The position numbers and the translations under genes were made by a program. From Streptomyces monashensis (lineage in GTDB: Bacteria; Actinomycetota; Actinomycetes; Streptomycetales; Streptomycetaceae): a DNA stretch of 64,000 nucleotides. Location of the stretch: NCBI RefSeq assembly GCF_001866665.1, contig NZ_MLYO01000027.1, positions 62,001 to 126,000 of the forward strand, given 5' to 3'. The notes under the pieces are model-generated. The model was not told where the DNA came from and made no database searches. It saw only the letters and a list, made by a program, of their open reading frames with translations. Positions 49,375 through 58,572 of this stretch are shown piece by piece (position 1 is the first letter of the stretch; each line of letters begins with the position of its first letter).

Positions 49375-50748
49375 CTAAGGGGCGCGGGGGTGGTCCGGGG
49401 TTTCGACGATCCCCCGGATCACCCCCAGCTCCACCAGGTCCTGCGGTCGGATGCGCAGGTGGCCGGCGGTCGCCTCGGTCTCGTCCGCGGGGCGTTTGAG
49501 GATGGCCGTCGCGAGTTCCGGGGCGATCACGGAGAAGTAGCTGTCCGGTGCGGCCCAGGTGTTGCCGGGGGCGGCCAGGGCGAGGGCGCCGCCGGAGCCG
49601 CCCTCGCCGATCACCAGGGTGGTGACGGGGACGCGGGCGGCGGCCACCGCGCCGAACACCTCGGCGATCGCCGGGCCGGCCCCCTGCCGCTCGGCCGCCG
49701 CGTCGTTCGCGGCGCCGGGGGTGTCCACCAGGGTCAGCACGGGGATCCCCAGCCGGTCCGCGAGCCGGATCAGCCGGGCGGCGGTGCGGTACCCGGCGGG
49801 CCGGGTCGCCGTGCCGGTCTGTGCCGCGTAGGCCACGGTGCGGCCGTCCCGCTCGCCGAACCCGCAGAGCATGCCGTCGGGGTCCGTGCCGCCGCACCGG
49901 TCGCCGCTGATGCCGAGCCGACGGGTGAAGTAGGCGTCCAAGTAGGCGTGGGCGCGCGGGCGTTCGGGGGAGCGGGCGTGCCGGACCGCGTCCCAGCCGG
50001 TGCGGGGGAGGTCCGTCCGTCCCAGGGCCGGGGGCAGGGGCGCCTCGGCGACGGGGGCCGGAGCCGTGGGCCGGGGGGCGAGCAGGCGCAGCCACCGCCC
50101 CAGCGTCTCCTTCAGCTCCCGCGCCGGTACGACCGCGTCGACCGCGCCCGTCGCCAGCTGGGACTCCGCCGTGTAGGCGGCCGGGTCGGCGTCCGCCGGC
50201 CGTACCCGCGAGCCGGCGAAGCCCACCTGGACACCGGGCAGGGCCAGGACGACGTCGGCGCCCGCGCCGAGGGTGGCCCAGCCGCCGCCGGTCGTGGGGT
50301 CCCGCAACACCGCGATCTGCGGCAGGCCCGCCGCGCGGGTGAGGGCCGACTGCCGGGCCACGCGCTGGAGCTGGGTGAGGGCGAGCATGCCCTCCTGCAT
50401 CCGGCTGCCCCCGGTCGCGACCAGCGGCACCACCGGCAGCCGGTGGGCGCGGGCGTGGCCGTGGGCCGCCTCCAGCCGGTCCCCGGTGCGTTCGCCGAGC
50501 GAGCCGCCGAGGAAGCCGAACTCGAAGGCGATCAGCACGGCCGGGGCGCCGTCGACGCGGGCGGTGCCGCAGACGACGGACTCCTCCTCGCCGGTGCGGG
50601 CGGTGGCGCGGGCGCGCGAGGCGTCGTAGCCCTGCCAGCGAAGCGGCCCGTCGGGCTTCGACTCCCGTTGCGGGGCGGGGAGTTCGCCGAAGCTGCCGGG
50701 GTCCGCGACCAGGGCCAGGAACTCCCGTGCCGAGCGCCGCTCAGGCAT
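49375..50748 (-). CDS. Acyl-CoA carboxyltransferase, fused beta/alpha subunits
   Basis: This 457-residue carboxyltransferase is of the crotonase-like fold, with an AccD-like N-terminal half (VPLVATGGSRMQEGMLALTQ, AVLRDPTTGGGWATLGAGAD) and an AccA-like C-terminal half (YFTRRLGISGDRCGGTDPDG, LTLVDTPGAANDAAAERQGA, VTTLVIGEGGSGGALALAAP). No biotin carboxylase or carrier gene is next to it. Its start overlaps the matB stop by 8 bp, so the pair likely cooperates in making or using malonyl-type CoA esters. Confidence 0.85.
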   Translation of the reverse strand: MPERRSAREFLALVADPGSFGELPAPQRESKPDGPLRWQGYDASRARATARTGEEESVVCGTARVDGAPAVLIAFEFGFLGGSLGERTGDRLEAAHGHARAHRLPVVPLVATGGSRMQEGMLALTQLQRVARQSALTRAAGLPQIAVLRDPTTGGGWATLGAGADVVLALPGVQVGFAGSRVRPADADPAAYTAESQLATGAVDAVVPARELKETLGRWLRLLAPRPTAPAPVAEAPLPPALGRTDLPRTGWDAVRHARSPERPRAHAYLDAYFTRRLGISGDRCGGTDPDGMLCGFGERDGRTVAYAAQTGTATRPAGYRTAARLIRLADRLGIPVLTLVDTPGAANDAAAERQGAGPAIAEVFGAVAAARVPVTTLVIGEGGSGGALALAAPGNTWAAPDSYFSVIAPELATAILKRPADETEATAGHLRIRPQDLVELGVIRGIVETPDHPRAP

Positions 50749-52192
50749 CGGCCACCAGCGCCCGCTTCATGATCTTGCCCATGTCGTTGCGGGGGAGGGC
50801 GGCGAGGTGGTGGACGACGCGGGGGCGCTTGTGGGGGGCCAGACGGCGGGCCACGTGATCGGCCAACTCCTCGGCGGTGGGCGGCGACTGGGGATCCGCC
50901 GGGACGACCCAGGCCACGATCCGCTCGCCGAGGTCCGCGTCCGGCTCCCCGGTGACGGCGGCCTCGCGCACCCCGGGGTGCTCCAGCAGCGCGTTCTCGA
51001 TCTCGCCCGCCCCGATCTTGTAACCGCCGCTCTTGATCAGGTCGGTGGCCTTGCGCCCGACGATGCGGACGTACCCGTCCGGCTCCCGTACGGCCATGTC
51101 GCCGGTGCGGAACCAGCCGTCGGCGGTGTGGGCGGCGGCCGTGGCGTCGGGACGGTTCAGGTACTCGGTGAACAGGTTCGCCCCGCGCACCTGGATCTCG
51201 CCGACGCTCTCCCCGTCGTACGCGCCGATCTCCGTGCCGTCCTCCTCCACGAGGCGCAGCTCCACGCCCGGCAGCGGCACGCCGACGGTCCCGGGCCGGG
51301 CCTCGCCGTCGGCCCGGACGCTGGTGTTCATGAGGGTCTCGGTCATGCCGTAGCGCTCGATGACCCGGCGCCCGGTCGCCGCCGCGATCCGCTCGTGGTC
51401 GTGCACCGGCAGCGCGGCCGAGCCCGACACCAGCAGCCGGGCCCGGCCGAGGGCCGCGGCCAGCTCGGGGTCCTCCGGCAGGGCCTCGGCGATGCGGTGG
51501 TACATCGTCGGCACGCCGAACAGCATGGTCGCGCCCCGGGTCAGCTCCCGCGCGACGCCCTCGGTGCTGAACCGGCCCAGGTGCCGGACGCTGCCGCCGC
51601 GCCGCAGCGGGCCCAGGGTGCCGAGCACGAGACCGTGCACATGGAAGAGGGGCAGCCCGTGCACGAGCACGTCGTCCGCCGTCCACTGCCAGGCGTCGGC
51701 GAGGGCGTCGAGGGTCGTGGCGAGGGCCCGGCGGGGCAGGACGGCACCCTTGGGCGGGCCGGTGGTGCCGGAGGTGTAGACGATCAGCGCCGGGTCGGTG
51801 TCGGGGACCTCGGCGGCGCCGGCGGCGGGCCCGGTGGCGGACGCGTCCACGTCCAGCCGTGCCAAGTCGCCGAGCCCGGCGGGCAGTTGCGTGCCGGGGG
51901 CGGTGAGGACGAGGGTGGGCGCACTGTCGGAGACGATGTGCGCGAGCTCCTTCTCGCCCGACTTCGGGTTCAGCGGTACGGCGGCGGCCCCGGCCAGCAG
52001 CACACCCGTCACGGCGACGGCGGTCTCCAGCTCCGGGGTGGCCCACACGGCGACCCGGCGGGCCCCGCGCAGCCGCCCGGCGAGCGTGCCCGCGGCCGCC
52101 GCCAGCTCGCCGTACGTCAGGGACCGTTCACCGAACCGCAGGGCGACCTGGTCGCCCGGACCGTCCGCCAGAGCGGGAAAGAGGGAGGACAC
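50741..52192 (-). CDS. matB: Malonyl-CoA synthetase
   Basis: This 483-residue member of the AMP-forming acyl-CoA synthetase family activates malonate or methylmalonate with ATP and CoA. The P-loop-like motif is ALIVYTSGTTGPPKGAVLPR; the A5 and A8 motifs are VIERYGMTETLMNTSVRADG and DGYVRIVGRKATDLIKSGGY, and the catalytic A10 lysine lies in PRNDMGKIMKRALVA. The sequence follows S. coelicolor MatB (SCO2444) closely as I recall it. The GTG at 52192 has TAGGAG upstream; the longer frame extends into promoter sequence. Confidence 0.9.
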   Translation of the reverse strand: MSSLFPALADGPGDQVALRFGERSLTYGELAAAAGTLAGRLRGARRVAVWATPELETAVAVTGVLLAGAAAVPLNPKSGEKELAHIVSDSAPTLVLTAPGTQLPAGLGDLARLDVDASATGPAAGAAEVPDTDPALIVYTSGTTGPPKGAVLPRRALATTLDALADAWQWTADDVLVHGLPLFHVHGLVLGTLGPLRRGGSVRHLGRFSTEGVARELTRGATMLFGVPTMYHRIAEALPEDPELAAALGRARLLVSGSAALPVHDHERIAAATGRRVIERYGMTETLMNTSVRADGEARPGTVGVPLPGVELRLVEEDGTEIGAYDGESVGEIQVRGANLFTEYLNRPDATAAAHTADGWFRTGDMAVREPDGYVRIVGRKATDLIKSGGYKIGAGEIENALLEHPGVREAAVTGEPDADLGERIVAWVVPADPQSPPTAEELADHVARRLAPHKRPRVVHHLAALPRNDMGKIMKRALVADA

Positions 52193-52322
52193 GCGGCGTA
52201 CTCCTAACTCGTCGGCACTGTCGACCGTCGGAACTGTCTCGGCACTCTCGTAGACCGTAACGGTCGGCACGGGGTTGTTAGCCTCACCCTTGTCGAACCG
52301 TCGTACGACAGGGAGTCCCGCC

Positions 52323-53192
52323 GTGCCCCGCATCGCCCTCGCCACCTACGACCCCGGTGCCCTGGCGCACCGGGACGCCGATCTGCCGGTGCTCGCGCAG
52401 GCACTCCGGAACGGCGGGGCCGAGGCCGAGGCGCGGTACTGGGACGACGAGAAGGCCGACTGGGGCGCGTACGACCTCGTCGTCATACGCTCCACCTGGG
52501 ACTACAGCTGGCGGGCCGCCGAGTTCGAGGAGTGGGTGGAGCGGGTCGCGGCGTGCACGAGGCTCGCCAATCCGGCGTCCGTGGTGCGGTGGAGCATGGA
52601 CAAACGGTATCTGGGGGAGCTGGCGGCGGCCGGGGTGCCGACCGTGCCCACCTCCTACATCGCGCCGGGCGATGCGGCCCGGCTGCCCACCGGGCACGAG
52701 TACGTGATCAAGCCCACGTCCGGTGCGGGGGCGCGGTTCGCCGCGCGGTACACGCCCGACGAGCACGAGGCGGCCCGGCGGCAGCTCGCGCGGATGCACG
52801 CCGAGGGGTGCACGGCGATGGTGCAGCCGTACGTGCGCGGCATCGACGTCAGCGGCGAGCGCGCGCTCCAGTTCTTCGGCGGCCGGCTGCTGCACGCCAG
52901 CCGCAAGGGGGCCGTCCTCGCGCCGGGCACGCCGTACGACGCCGCCAAGGTGGCCCACCCGGACCTGACGCCCTGGCGGCCGACCGAGGCCGAACTGGCC
53001 GTCGCCGAGCGGGCGTTGGCGGCCGTGCCCGGCGGGCCCGAGCTGCTGTACGCCCGCGTGGACCTGGTGGACGGGGAGGACGGCACGCCCCGGCTGATGG
53101 AGCTGGAACTGGTGGAGCCGAATCTCTTCCTGTGGCTGCACCCAGGGTCGCTGGAGCGGGTGGCGCAGACGATCCTGGCCGCGGCCGGCTGA
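52323..53192 (+). CDS. Small ATP-grasp (RimK-like) protein
   Basis: This 289-residue protein has ATP-grasp pattern RWSMDKRYLGELAAAGVPTV, then GHEYVIKPTSGAGARFAARY, VQPYVRGIDVSGERALQFFG and the acidic end LYARVDLVDGEDGTPRLMEL followed by ELVEPNLFLW. It resembles the cycloserine-pathway ligase DcsG and RimK-type ligases. It is divergent from matB with 130 bp between starts. Substrate unknown. The GTG at 52323 follows AGGGAG. Confidence 0.8.
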   Translation: MPRIALATYDPGALAHRDADLPVLAQALRNGGAEAEARYWDDEKADWGAYDLVVIRSTWDYSWRAAEFEEWVERVAACTRLANPASVVRWSMDKRYLGELAAAGVPTVPTSYIAPGDAARLPTGHEYVIKPTSGAGARFAARYTPDEHEAARRQLARMHAEGCTAMVQPYVRGIDVSGERALQFFGGRLLHASRKGAVLAPGTPYDAAKVAHPDLTPWRPTEAELAVAERALAAVPGGPELLYARVDLVDGEDGTPRLMELELVEPNLFLWLHPGSLERVAQTILAAAG

Positions 53193-53201
53193 CCGCACCG
53201 C

Positions 53202-54104
53202 TCACCGCCCGACCGTGCTGCGGCACGCCCGTGCGTACGCCCCGACCAGCGGGCGGTGCGCGTCCTCGTGGCGCCAGGCCAGCACGTAGCGGCTGGGGCC
53301 GATGCCCCGGACCGGGCGGGTGGTGACGCCGCCCAGGCTGATCAGGGGTGCGTTGCCCGCGGCCACCAGGCAGACGCCGAGCCCCGCGACGAGCGCCTCG
53401 TACGTCTCCTCCGCCCCGGAGATCTCCGCGCCGATCCGGGGCGGCCGGCCGGCCCGGGCGTCCAGGGCGAGCCAGTGGTCGCGCAGCGGGCCCGCGCTCT
53501 CGGGCAGGGCGAGGAACGGCTCGTCCAGGAGGTCCGCGAAGTCCAGCTCGGCGTGTGCGGCCAGCGGGTGGCTCTCCGGCAGGGCCAGCAGGCGCGGTTC
53601 CTCGGCGACCAGCGTCCAGTCGTAGCGCTCCTCGTCCGGCAGCGGCAGCCACACGAAGGCGACGTCCGTCCCGCCGTCGGCCAGGCCGGCCGTCGGATCG
53701 TCCCAGGTCAGCTGGCGCAGCCGGAGTGTGACCTCGGGGTGTTCGGCGGTGAACCGGGAGCGCACGGCCGGCAGCAGCCCGCCCCGGCCCGGACTGGTGC
53801 TCATGCCCACCACGAGCGTGCTGCGCCGGGCCGCCTCGGTCGCCTCGACGGCCGCCGCGCCCGCCTCCCAGGCGGACAGCACGTTCCGCGCGTGCGGCAG
53901 CAGCGCCGCGCCCGCCGCCGTCAGCGCCACCCCGTGCCGGTCGCGCCGCAGCAGCTCCGCCCCCAACTGCCGCTCCAGCGCCCGGATCTGCTTGCTCAGC
54001 GCGGGCTGCGAGACGTACAGCCGCTCGGCGGCACGCGTGAAGTGCAGTTCCTCGGCGACCGCGGCGAAGTAGCGCAGATCGCGGACGTGGACGTCGATCG
54101 TCAT
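53202..54104 (-). CDS. LysR-family transcriptional regulator
   Basis: This 300-residue protein has the LysR helix-turn-helix LRYFAAVAEELHFTRAAERL followed by YVSQPALSKQIRALERQLG. The effector domain begins near STLVVGMSTSPGRGGLLPAV. It lies divergent from an SDR gene with 100 bp between starts, which is its probable target; the intervening TTGGTTATCACCACAG fits a T-N11-A-like LysR site. Confidence 0.9.
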   Translation of the reverse strand: MTIDVHVRDLRYFAAVAEELHFTRAAERLYVSQPALSKQIRALERQLGAELLRRDRHGVALTAAGAALLPHARNVLSAWEAGAAAVEATEAARRSTLVVGMSTSPGRGGLLPAVRSRFTAEHPEVTLRLRQLTWDDPTAGLADGGTDVAFVWLPLPDEERYDWTLVAEEPRLLALPESHPLAAHAELDFADLLDEPFLALPESAGPLRDHWLALDARAGRPPRIGAEISGAEETYEALVAGLGVCLVAAGNAPLISLGGVTTRPVRGIGPSRYVLAWRHEDAHRPLVGAYARACRSTVGR

Positions 54105-54204
54105 AGCCGTTGGTTATCACCACAGGTCTTGGACGGGCAACGGTATGCGGCGGCAGTGTTGTCCGTGTCGAAAGCGAACACGGCGCATACGATCGGGAGT
54201 TGTG

Positions 54205-55035
54205 ATGAACAAGGTGTGGCTGGTGACCGGGGCGAGCAGCGGGTTCGGGCGGGCGATCACCGAGGCCGCCGTCGCCGCCGGTGATGTGGTGGTCGGCGCG
54301 GTACGGCGCCCCGAGGCCCTGGACGACCTGGTGGCCGCTCATCCCGACCAGGTGGAGGCCCTCCGGCTGGACGTGACCGACACGGCCGCGATCGAGGCGG
54401 CGGTCCGGGACGTGCTGGGCCGGCACGGACGGATCGACGTGCTGGTCAACAACGCGGGCCGCACGCATGTCGGCGCCGTCGAGGAGACCACCGAGCGGGA
54501 GCTGCGGGACCTGTTCGACCTGCATGTCTTCGGTCCGACGGCGCTCGTGCGGGCGGTGCTGCCGCACATGCGGGAGCGGCGCTCGGGGGCGATCGTGCAG
54601 ATGAGCAGCATGGGCGGGCAGATGTCCTTCGCGGGCTTCGGCGCCTACAGCGGGACGAAGTTCGCTCTGGAGGGCATCTCCGAGGCGCTCGCGGACGAGG
54701 TCGCCGAGTTCGGGATCAGGGTGCTGATCGTGGAGCCGGGCGCGTTCCGGACCTCGCTGTTCGAGGCCGACCGCGCCGGGGTCAGCTCCGACACCGGGGC
54801 GTACGCCAGGGTCGGCGAGACCCGCGGTGCCGTCGCCGGCGGCCACGGCAGCCAGCCCGGCGACCCCGCCAGGGCGGCGGCCCTCATCCGCGCCGCGCTG
54901 GAGGCGGAGCACACCCCGCTGCGGCTGCCGCTCGGCGACGACGGGGTGAGCGCGGTCCTCGCCCACCTCGACCAGGTACGGGACGACGTCACGGCCTGGG
55001 AGAAGCGGACCCGGGCGACGGGCTTCGACGACTGA
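54205..55035 (+). CDS. Short-chain dehydrogenase/reductase
   Basis: This 276-residue classical SDR has KVWLVTGASSGFGRAITEAA for the dinucleotide, DVLVNNAGRTHVGAVEETTE for the NNAG motif, and the catalytic Ser in GAIVQMSSMGGQMSFAGFGA with the Tyr-x3-Lys in YSGTKFALEGISEALADEV. The Arg in VGAVRRPEA favours NADPH. The start may be ATG 54205 or the GTG one codon before. It is probably regulated by the divergent LysR gene. Confidence 0.88.
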   Translation: MNKVWLVTGASSGFGRAITEAAVAAGDVVVGAVRRPEALDDLVAAHPDQVEALRLDVTDTAAIEAAVRDVLGRHGRIDVLVNNAGRTHVGAVEETTERELRDLFDLHVFGPTALVRAVLPHMRERRSGAIVQMSSMGGQMSFAGFGAYSGTKFALEGISEALADEVAEFGIRVLIVEPGAFRTSLFEADRAGVSSDTGAYARVGETRGAVAGGHGSQPGDPARAAALIRAALEAEHTPLRLPLGDDGVSAVLAHLDQVRDDVTAWEKRTRATGFDD

Positions 55036-55036
55036 G

Positions 55037-55627
55037 TCAGTCCCGCAGCGCCGTCCGCTGCAGCAGCCCCCAGGTGAACTCGGCGACCACCGCGTGCCGT
55101 ACGCCCGCCCGGTCCGGCGCGGTGAAGGCGAGGCCCCAGCGCGTCGGAGCCGTGCCCTCCAGGGGGCGGGCCGGGGCGAAGGCGCGGGCGGCCTCGTCCA
55201 CCGTGCAGGACCAGGGGGTCAGGTCCTCCAGGGTCCGCAGGCCGGGCGGCGGCGCGCCGGGCGCGCGGACCAGCCACTCGTTCCACACCGCCCCGTCCGG
55301 CCCGACCAGGGCCTCGAAGCGCAGGTCGGGCCAGAGGGGCAGGGGCCAGCGCCGGGCCTCGCAGTCGGTGTCGCCGAGGCGGCGGGGGAGCACCGACTCC
55401 GGCTCGCCGAGGACGGCGCGGTACCGGGCGGCCGCACCGCGCGACCTGGGCGAGCGGACCATCGCCTGCCACCGCTTGTTGGCCTCCCGCATGTCCGCCA
55501 GCGACGCCCCGAGCCGGCGCCGGGCGTCCTCGACCAGACCGGGGTTGTGGTCGGCCATGCGGCGCAGCAGTACCAGCTGGAAGTCGACGTACATGCCCTT
55601 CATGGTGCCCGGCGCGTTCCCGCCCAT
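55037..55627 (-). CDS. Protein of unknown function
   Basis: This 196-residue soluble protein has no recognised domain. The first 90 residues look helical and charged (RMADHNPGLVEDARRRLGAS, REANKRWQAMVRSPRSRG); the second half is beta-like and Trp-rich (ARRWPLPLWPDLRFEALVGP, DGAVWNEWLVRAPG). Codon use is typical for the genome and the gene ends one base after the convergent SDR stop. No role is inferred. Confidence 0.7.
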   Translation of the reverse strand: MGGNAPGTMKGMYVDFQLVLLRRMADHNPGLVEDARRRLGASLADMREANKRWQAMVRSPRSRGAAARYRAVLGEPESVLPRRLGDTDCEARRWPLPLWPDLRFEALVGPDGAVWNEWLVRAPGAPPPGLRTLEDLTPWSCTVDEAARAFAPARPLEGTAPTRWGLAFTAPDRAGVRHAVVAEFTWGLLQRTALRD

Positions 55628-55741
55628 TGCCCGTACACCTCCTCGTGGCTAGCCTGTGTTCGTCATGCCGATCGCCTGTTGATATCTCGAACACGCATGG
55701 GACGTCGACCGGGCGCTTAGACCCAAGGGAGGGGGCCGGAC

Positions 55742-56515
55742 GTGGGACGCCTCGTGCCTGCCGTGACCCGGGCTCTCGACATTCTTGAGCTGTTCCTCGA
55801 CGGAGACGGGACGCTCTCCGCCCCCGACATCGTGCGCAAGCTGCAACTGCCGCGCACCACCGTGCACGAGCTGGTCACCACGCTCGCCGCCCGGTCGTAC
55901 ATCGTGCCCGTTCCGGGACAGCCCGGACGTTACCGGCTCGGCGTGCGCCCGTACCAGCTCGGCAGCCGCTACGCCGAGCAGCTCGACCTCGCCGCCGAGG
56001 GCCAGCAGGTGGCCCGCACGGTCGCCGAGACCTGCGACGAGACGGTGCACGTGGCGATCCTGGAGGGCACCGACGTCATCTACATCGCCAAGGTCGACTC
56101 CACGCACGCGGTGCGCATGGTCTCGGCGGCGGGGCGCCGGCTCCCGGCCCACTGCACCTCCGTCGGCAAGATGCTGCTCGCCTCGCTGCCGCAGCAGGAG
56201 CTGACGGCACGCGTCCCGGACGACGCCGAGCTGAGCGCGATGACGCCGAACAGCATCACCGATCCCGCCGCGCTGCGCGAGGCTCTCGCGGAGATCCGGC
56301 AGCGGGGGATCGCGGTGGAGAGCCGCGAGTCCAACCCGGACGTCAGCTGTGTGGCGGCGCCGGTGCGCGACCGTACCGGCCAGGTCGTCGCCGCCCTGTC
56401 CATCTCGGTGCCGATGATCCGCTGGAGCGAGGAGCGCCGCACCGAGCTGGAGCAGCTGGCCGTGAAGGGAGCGGCGGACCTGTCCGAGCGGCTCGGCCAC
56501 CGGAGCGCCGAGTGA
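55742..56515 (+). CDS. IclR-family transcriptional regulator
   Basis: This 257-residue regulator has an N-terminal winged helix (VTRALDILELFLDGDGTLSA, then PDIVRKLQLPRTTVHELVTT) and a C-terminal IclR effector domain with GRRLPAHCTSVGKMLLASLP and VRDRTGQVVAALSISVPMIR. Its stop overlaps the GTG of the SMP-30 gene (GTGA), so the two are translationally coupled; it probably controls this sugar-lactone locus. Confidence 0.9.
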   Translation: MGRLVPAVTRALDILELFLDGDGTLSAPDIVRKLQLPRTTVHELVTTLAARSYIVPVPGQPGRYRLGVRPYQLGSRYAEQLDLAAEGQQVARTVAETCDETVHVAILEGTDVIYIAKVDSTHAVRMVSAAGRRLPAHCTSVGKMLLASLPQQELTARVPDDAELSAMTPNSITDPAALREALAEIRQRGIAVESRESNPDVSCVAAPVRDRTGQVVAALSISVPMIRWSEERRTELEQLAVKGAADLSERLGHRSAE

Positions 56516-57363
56516 GCGCGGGCGGACCCGAGGTCGCGGTCCGGGCGGAGGCGACCCTCGGCGAGGGCCCGACCTGGGACCCGGCGACCGGGCGGCTGCT
56601 CTGGGTGGACATCCTGGGCATGCGCCTGCACACGTACGACCCGGCGACCGGGCGGCGTACGGTGCGCACGACCGAGCAGCACGTCGGCGCCGCCAAGCCC
56701 CGGGCGGGCGGCGGCCTGGTGCTCAACCTCCGGGACGGCGTGGGCCTGCTGGACCCCGACGGCGGCTTCCGCTGGCTGCACCACGAGCCGGTGCCGGGGC
56801 GCCGCGCGAACGACGCGGCGGTGGCGCCGGACGGCTCGCTGTGGGCGGGCGCGATGCGCTACGACGAGGCGGCCGGGGGCGGCACGCTGAGCCGGCTGAC
56901 GGGCGACGGCACGGCCCGGACGGTCCTGCCCGACGTCACGGTCAGCAACGGCACGGGCTGGAGCCCGGACGGCCGCCTGATGTACTACGCCGACACCCCC
57001 ACACGTCGTGTCGACGTCTTCGACCACGACAGCGGGCGCGTGGCGAACCGCCGCCCGCTGGTGGAGATCGAGGCGGGGGCGGGCTTCCCGGACGGCCTGA
57101 CGGTCGACGCGGAGGGCTGTGTGTGGGTGGCGCTGTGGGACGGCGGGGCGGTCCGCCGCTACACGCCGGCCGGCGTGCTGGACCGGGTGATCACCCTGCC
57201 GACCCCGCGCACGACGGCCTGCGCGTTCGGCGGCACCGCGCTGACCGACCTGTACATCACGACGGCTCGGGTCGGGCTGGAGTCACCGGACCCGCTGGCG
57301 GGGTCGCTGCTGGTGATCCCGGGAGCCGGGCAGGGGGTCGCGCAGCCGGCCTTCTCAGGCTGA
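56512..57363 (+). CDS. SMP-30/gluconolactonase-type lactonase
   Basis: This 283-residue six-bladed beta-propeller hydrolyses sugar lactones with a divalent metal. ATLGEGPTWDPATGRLLWVD supplies the first metal Glu, RRANDAAVAPDGSLWAGAMR the Asn, VSNGTGWSPDGRLMYYADTP the next Asn/Asp and GFPDGLTVDAEGCVWVALWD the final Asp. Gluconate or arabinonate lactones are likely substrates given the neighbouring arabinofuranosidase and galactosidase. Confidence 0.9.
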   Translation: MSAGGPEVAVRAEATLGEGPTWDPATGRLLWVDILGMRLHTYDPATGRRTVRTTEQHVGAAKPRAGGGLVLNLRDGVGLLDPDGGFRWLHHEPVPGRRANDAAVAPDGSLWAGAMRYDEAAGGGTLSRLTGDGTARTVLPDVTVSNGTGWSPDGRLMYYADTPTRRVDVFDHDSGRVANRRPLVEIEAGAGFPDGLTVDAEGCVWVALWDGGAVRRYTPAGVLDRVITLPTPRTTACAFGGTALTDLYITTARVGLESPDPLAGSLLVIPGAGQGVAQPAFSG

Positions 57364-58572
57364 CGGCACCCGCTCCCGCGCCCGCGCCCGCACCGCCTCG
57401 ACCTCCTCGGGGCGGCGCAGGGCGCGGGAGACCGGGGCGATGTCGCTGAGCAGGTTCGTCGGGTCGGGGCCGGTCACCGACTCGGGCGGCTCCGGCGTAC
57501 GGCGCTTGTGCTCGACCGCGTCCAGGACGGCGGCGGCCGCCGCCAGCGCGCGGGCGCGCTCCGCGGGGTGCCCGAGGGCGCGCGCCGCGTCGTACGAGCG
57601 TGTCGCCAGGTCGGTGTCGAGGTAGCGGGTCAGCGGGAGCAGCACGTCCCGGACGAAGGTCTCGCGGCGCGTCAGGCGCAGTTCCGGGGTGGCGCGGAGC
57701 ACGAAGGGCACGGAGTCGCCGCTGACCGTGCGCATCAGCTGGTACAGCGGACGCAGTTCGCGGTGGGCCAGTCGGACGCGCCAGCGGTCGTACAGGTACT
57801 GGCCCGCGTGCGGGAGGATGAAGCCCGCCGCGACCAGGATCGCGGAGAGCGAGGCGACGGGCGGCGCGAGGTCCGTGCTGAGCCAGTCCAGGTCGTGCCC
57901 GCACCACCGCGCGCCGACGGCGGTCAGCTTGGCCCCGTTGAAGACGATGTTGAGCGCGTATCCGGCGCCCAGCAGCTTCAGGCCCCAGCGCAGGAAGGCG
58001 TCCAGCCCCTCGGTGTGCGCCCAGTTCCAGATGAGCCGCGAGGTGACCAGGCAGGCCGTGGCGTGCGCGCAGAGGTACAGCAGGATCTCCTCGCGCATGA
58101 ACGGCGTGCCCGCGTAGTAGGTGTCGAGGTCCCGTATCCGCTCCACGGGCGCGTCCGCCAGCAGGAACAGCGCCCACAGCGCGACGATCACCGCGGAGTA
58201 CACCGAGACCACCCAGCGCACCGCCCGCCGCGTCGCCGCCGATCGGTCGGACAGGCCGTTGCGCCACGTCACGATCAGCAGCAGGCCGGACGCGGACATC
58301 GCGGTGATGAGCGAGTAGCACCAGGGCGCCGAGAAGTTGGGCACCCCGGTCAGCCGGTTGACGCGGTGGATCGTGGACGGCGTGCAGAAGACGAACACCG
58401 CGCACGCGAGCAGCAGCAGCCCGCCGACCGCGCGCAGCAGCGGGTCGCGCCACAGCCGGATGATCGTGGGCAGCTTGAGCACCAGCGCGGCGGTCAGCAC
58501 GGCCGTGGGGATCCAGAAGGAGATGTAGAACTCGCTGAGGAACCGCGCGGGGTCCAGGGCCAGTTCCCTCAC
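57355..58572 (-). CDS. MAB_1171c-type multi-helix membrane protein
   Basis: This 405-residue protein has about seven transmembrane helices in the first ~230 residues (from FYISFWIPTAVLTAALVLKL to VASLSAILVAAGFILPHAGQ) and a cytosolic helical C-terminus ending in the charged region EEVEAVRARARERVPSA. The family is often annotated as a putative transporter found beside ImmA/IrrE-like proteins; transport has not been shown. The GTG at 58572 overlaps the stop of the metalloprotease gene (GTGA), so the two are expressed together. Confidence 0.75.
   Translation of the reverse strand: MRELALDPARFLSEFYISFWIPTAVLTAALVLKLPTIIRLWRDPLLRAVGGLLLLACAVFVFCTPSTIHRVNRLTGVPNFSAPWCYSLITAMSASGLLLIVTWRNGLSDRSAATRRAVRWVVSVYSAVIVALWALFLLADAPVERIRDLDTYYAGTPFMREEILLYLCAHATACLVTSRLIWNWAHTEGLDAFLRWGLKLLGAGYALNIVFNGAKLTAVGARWCGHDLDWLSTDLAPPVASLSAILVAAGFILPHAGQYLYDRWRVRLAHRELRPLYQLMRTVSGDSVPFVLRATPELRLTRRETFVRDVLLPLTRYLDTDLATRSYDAARALGHPAERARALAAAAAVLDAVEHKRRTPEPPESVTGPDPTNLLSDIAPVSRALRRPEEVEAVRARARERVPSA

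Noticed and set aside
42466..49499. Very long plus-strand frames antisense to the SAV_2336/MoxR/trypsin operon
   Set aside because: Composition is Arg/Gly/Pro-rich without domains, while the minus strand encodes coupled genes with Walker motifs and a protease triad.
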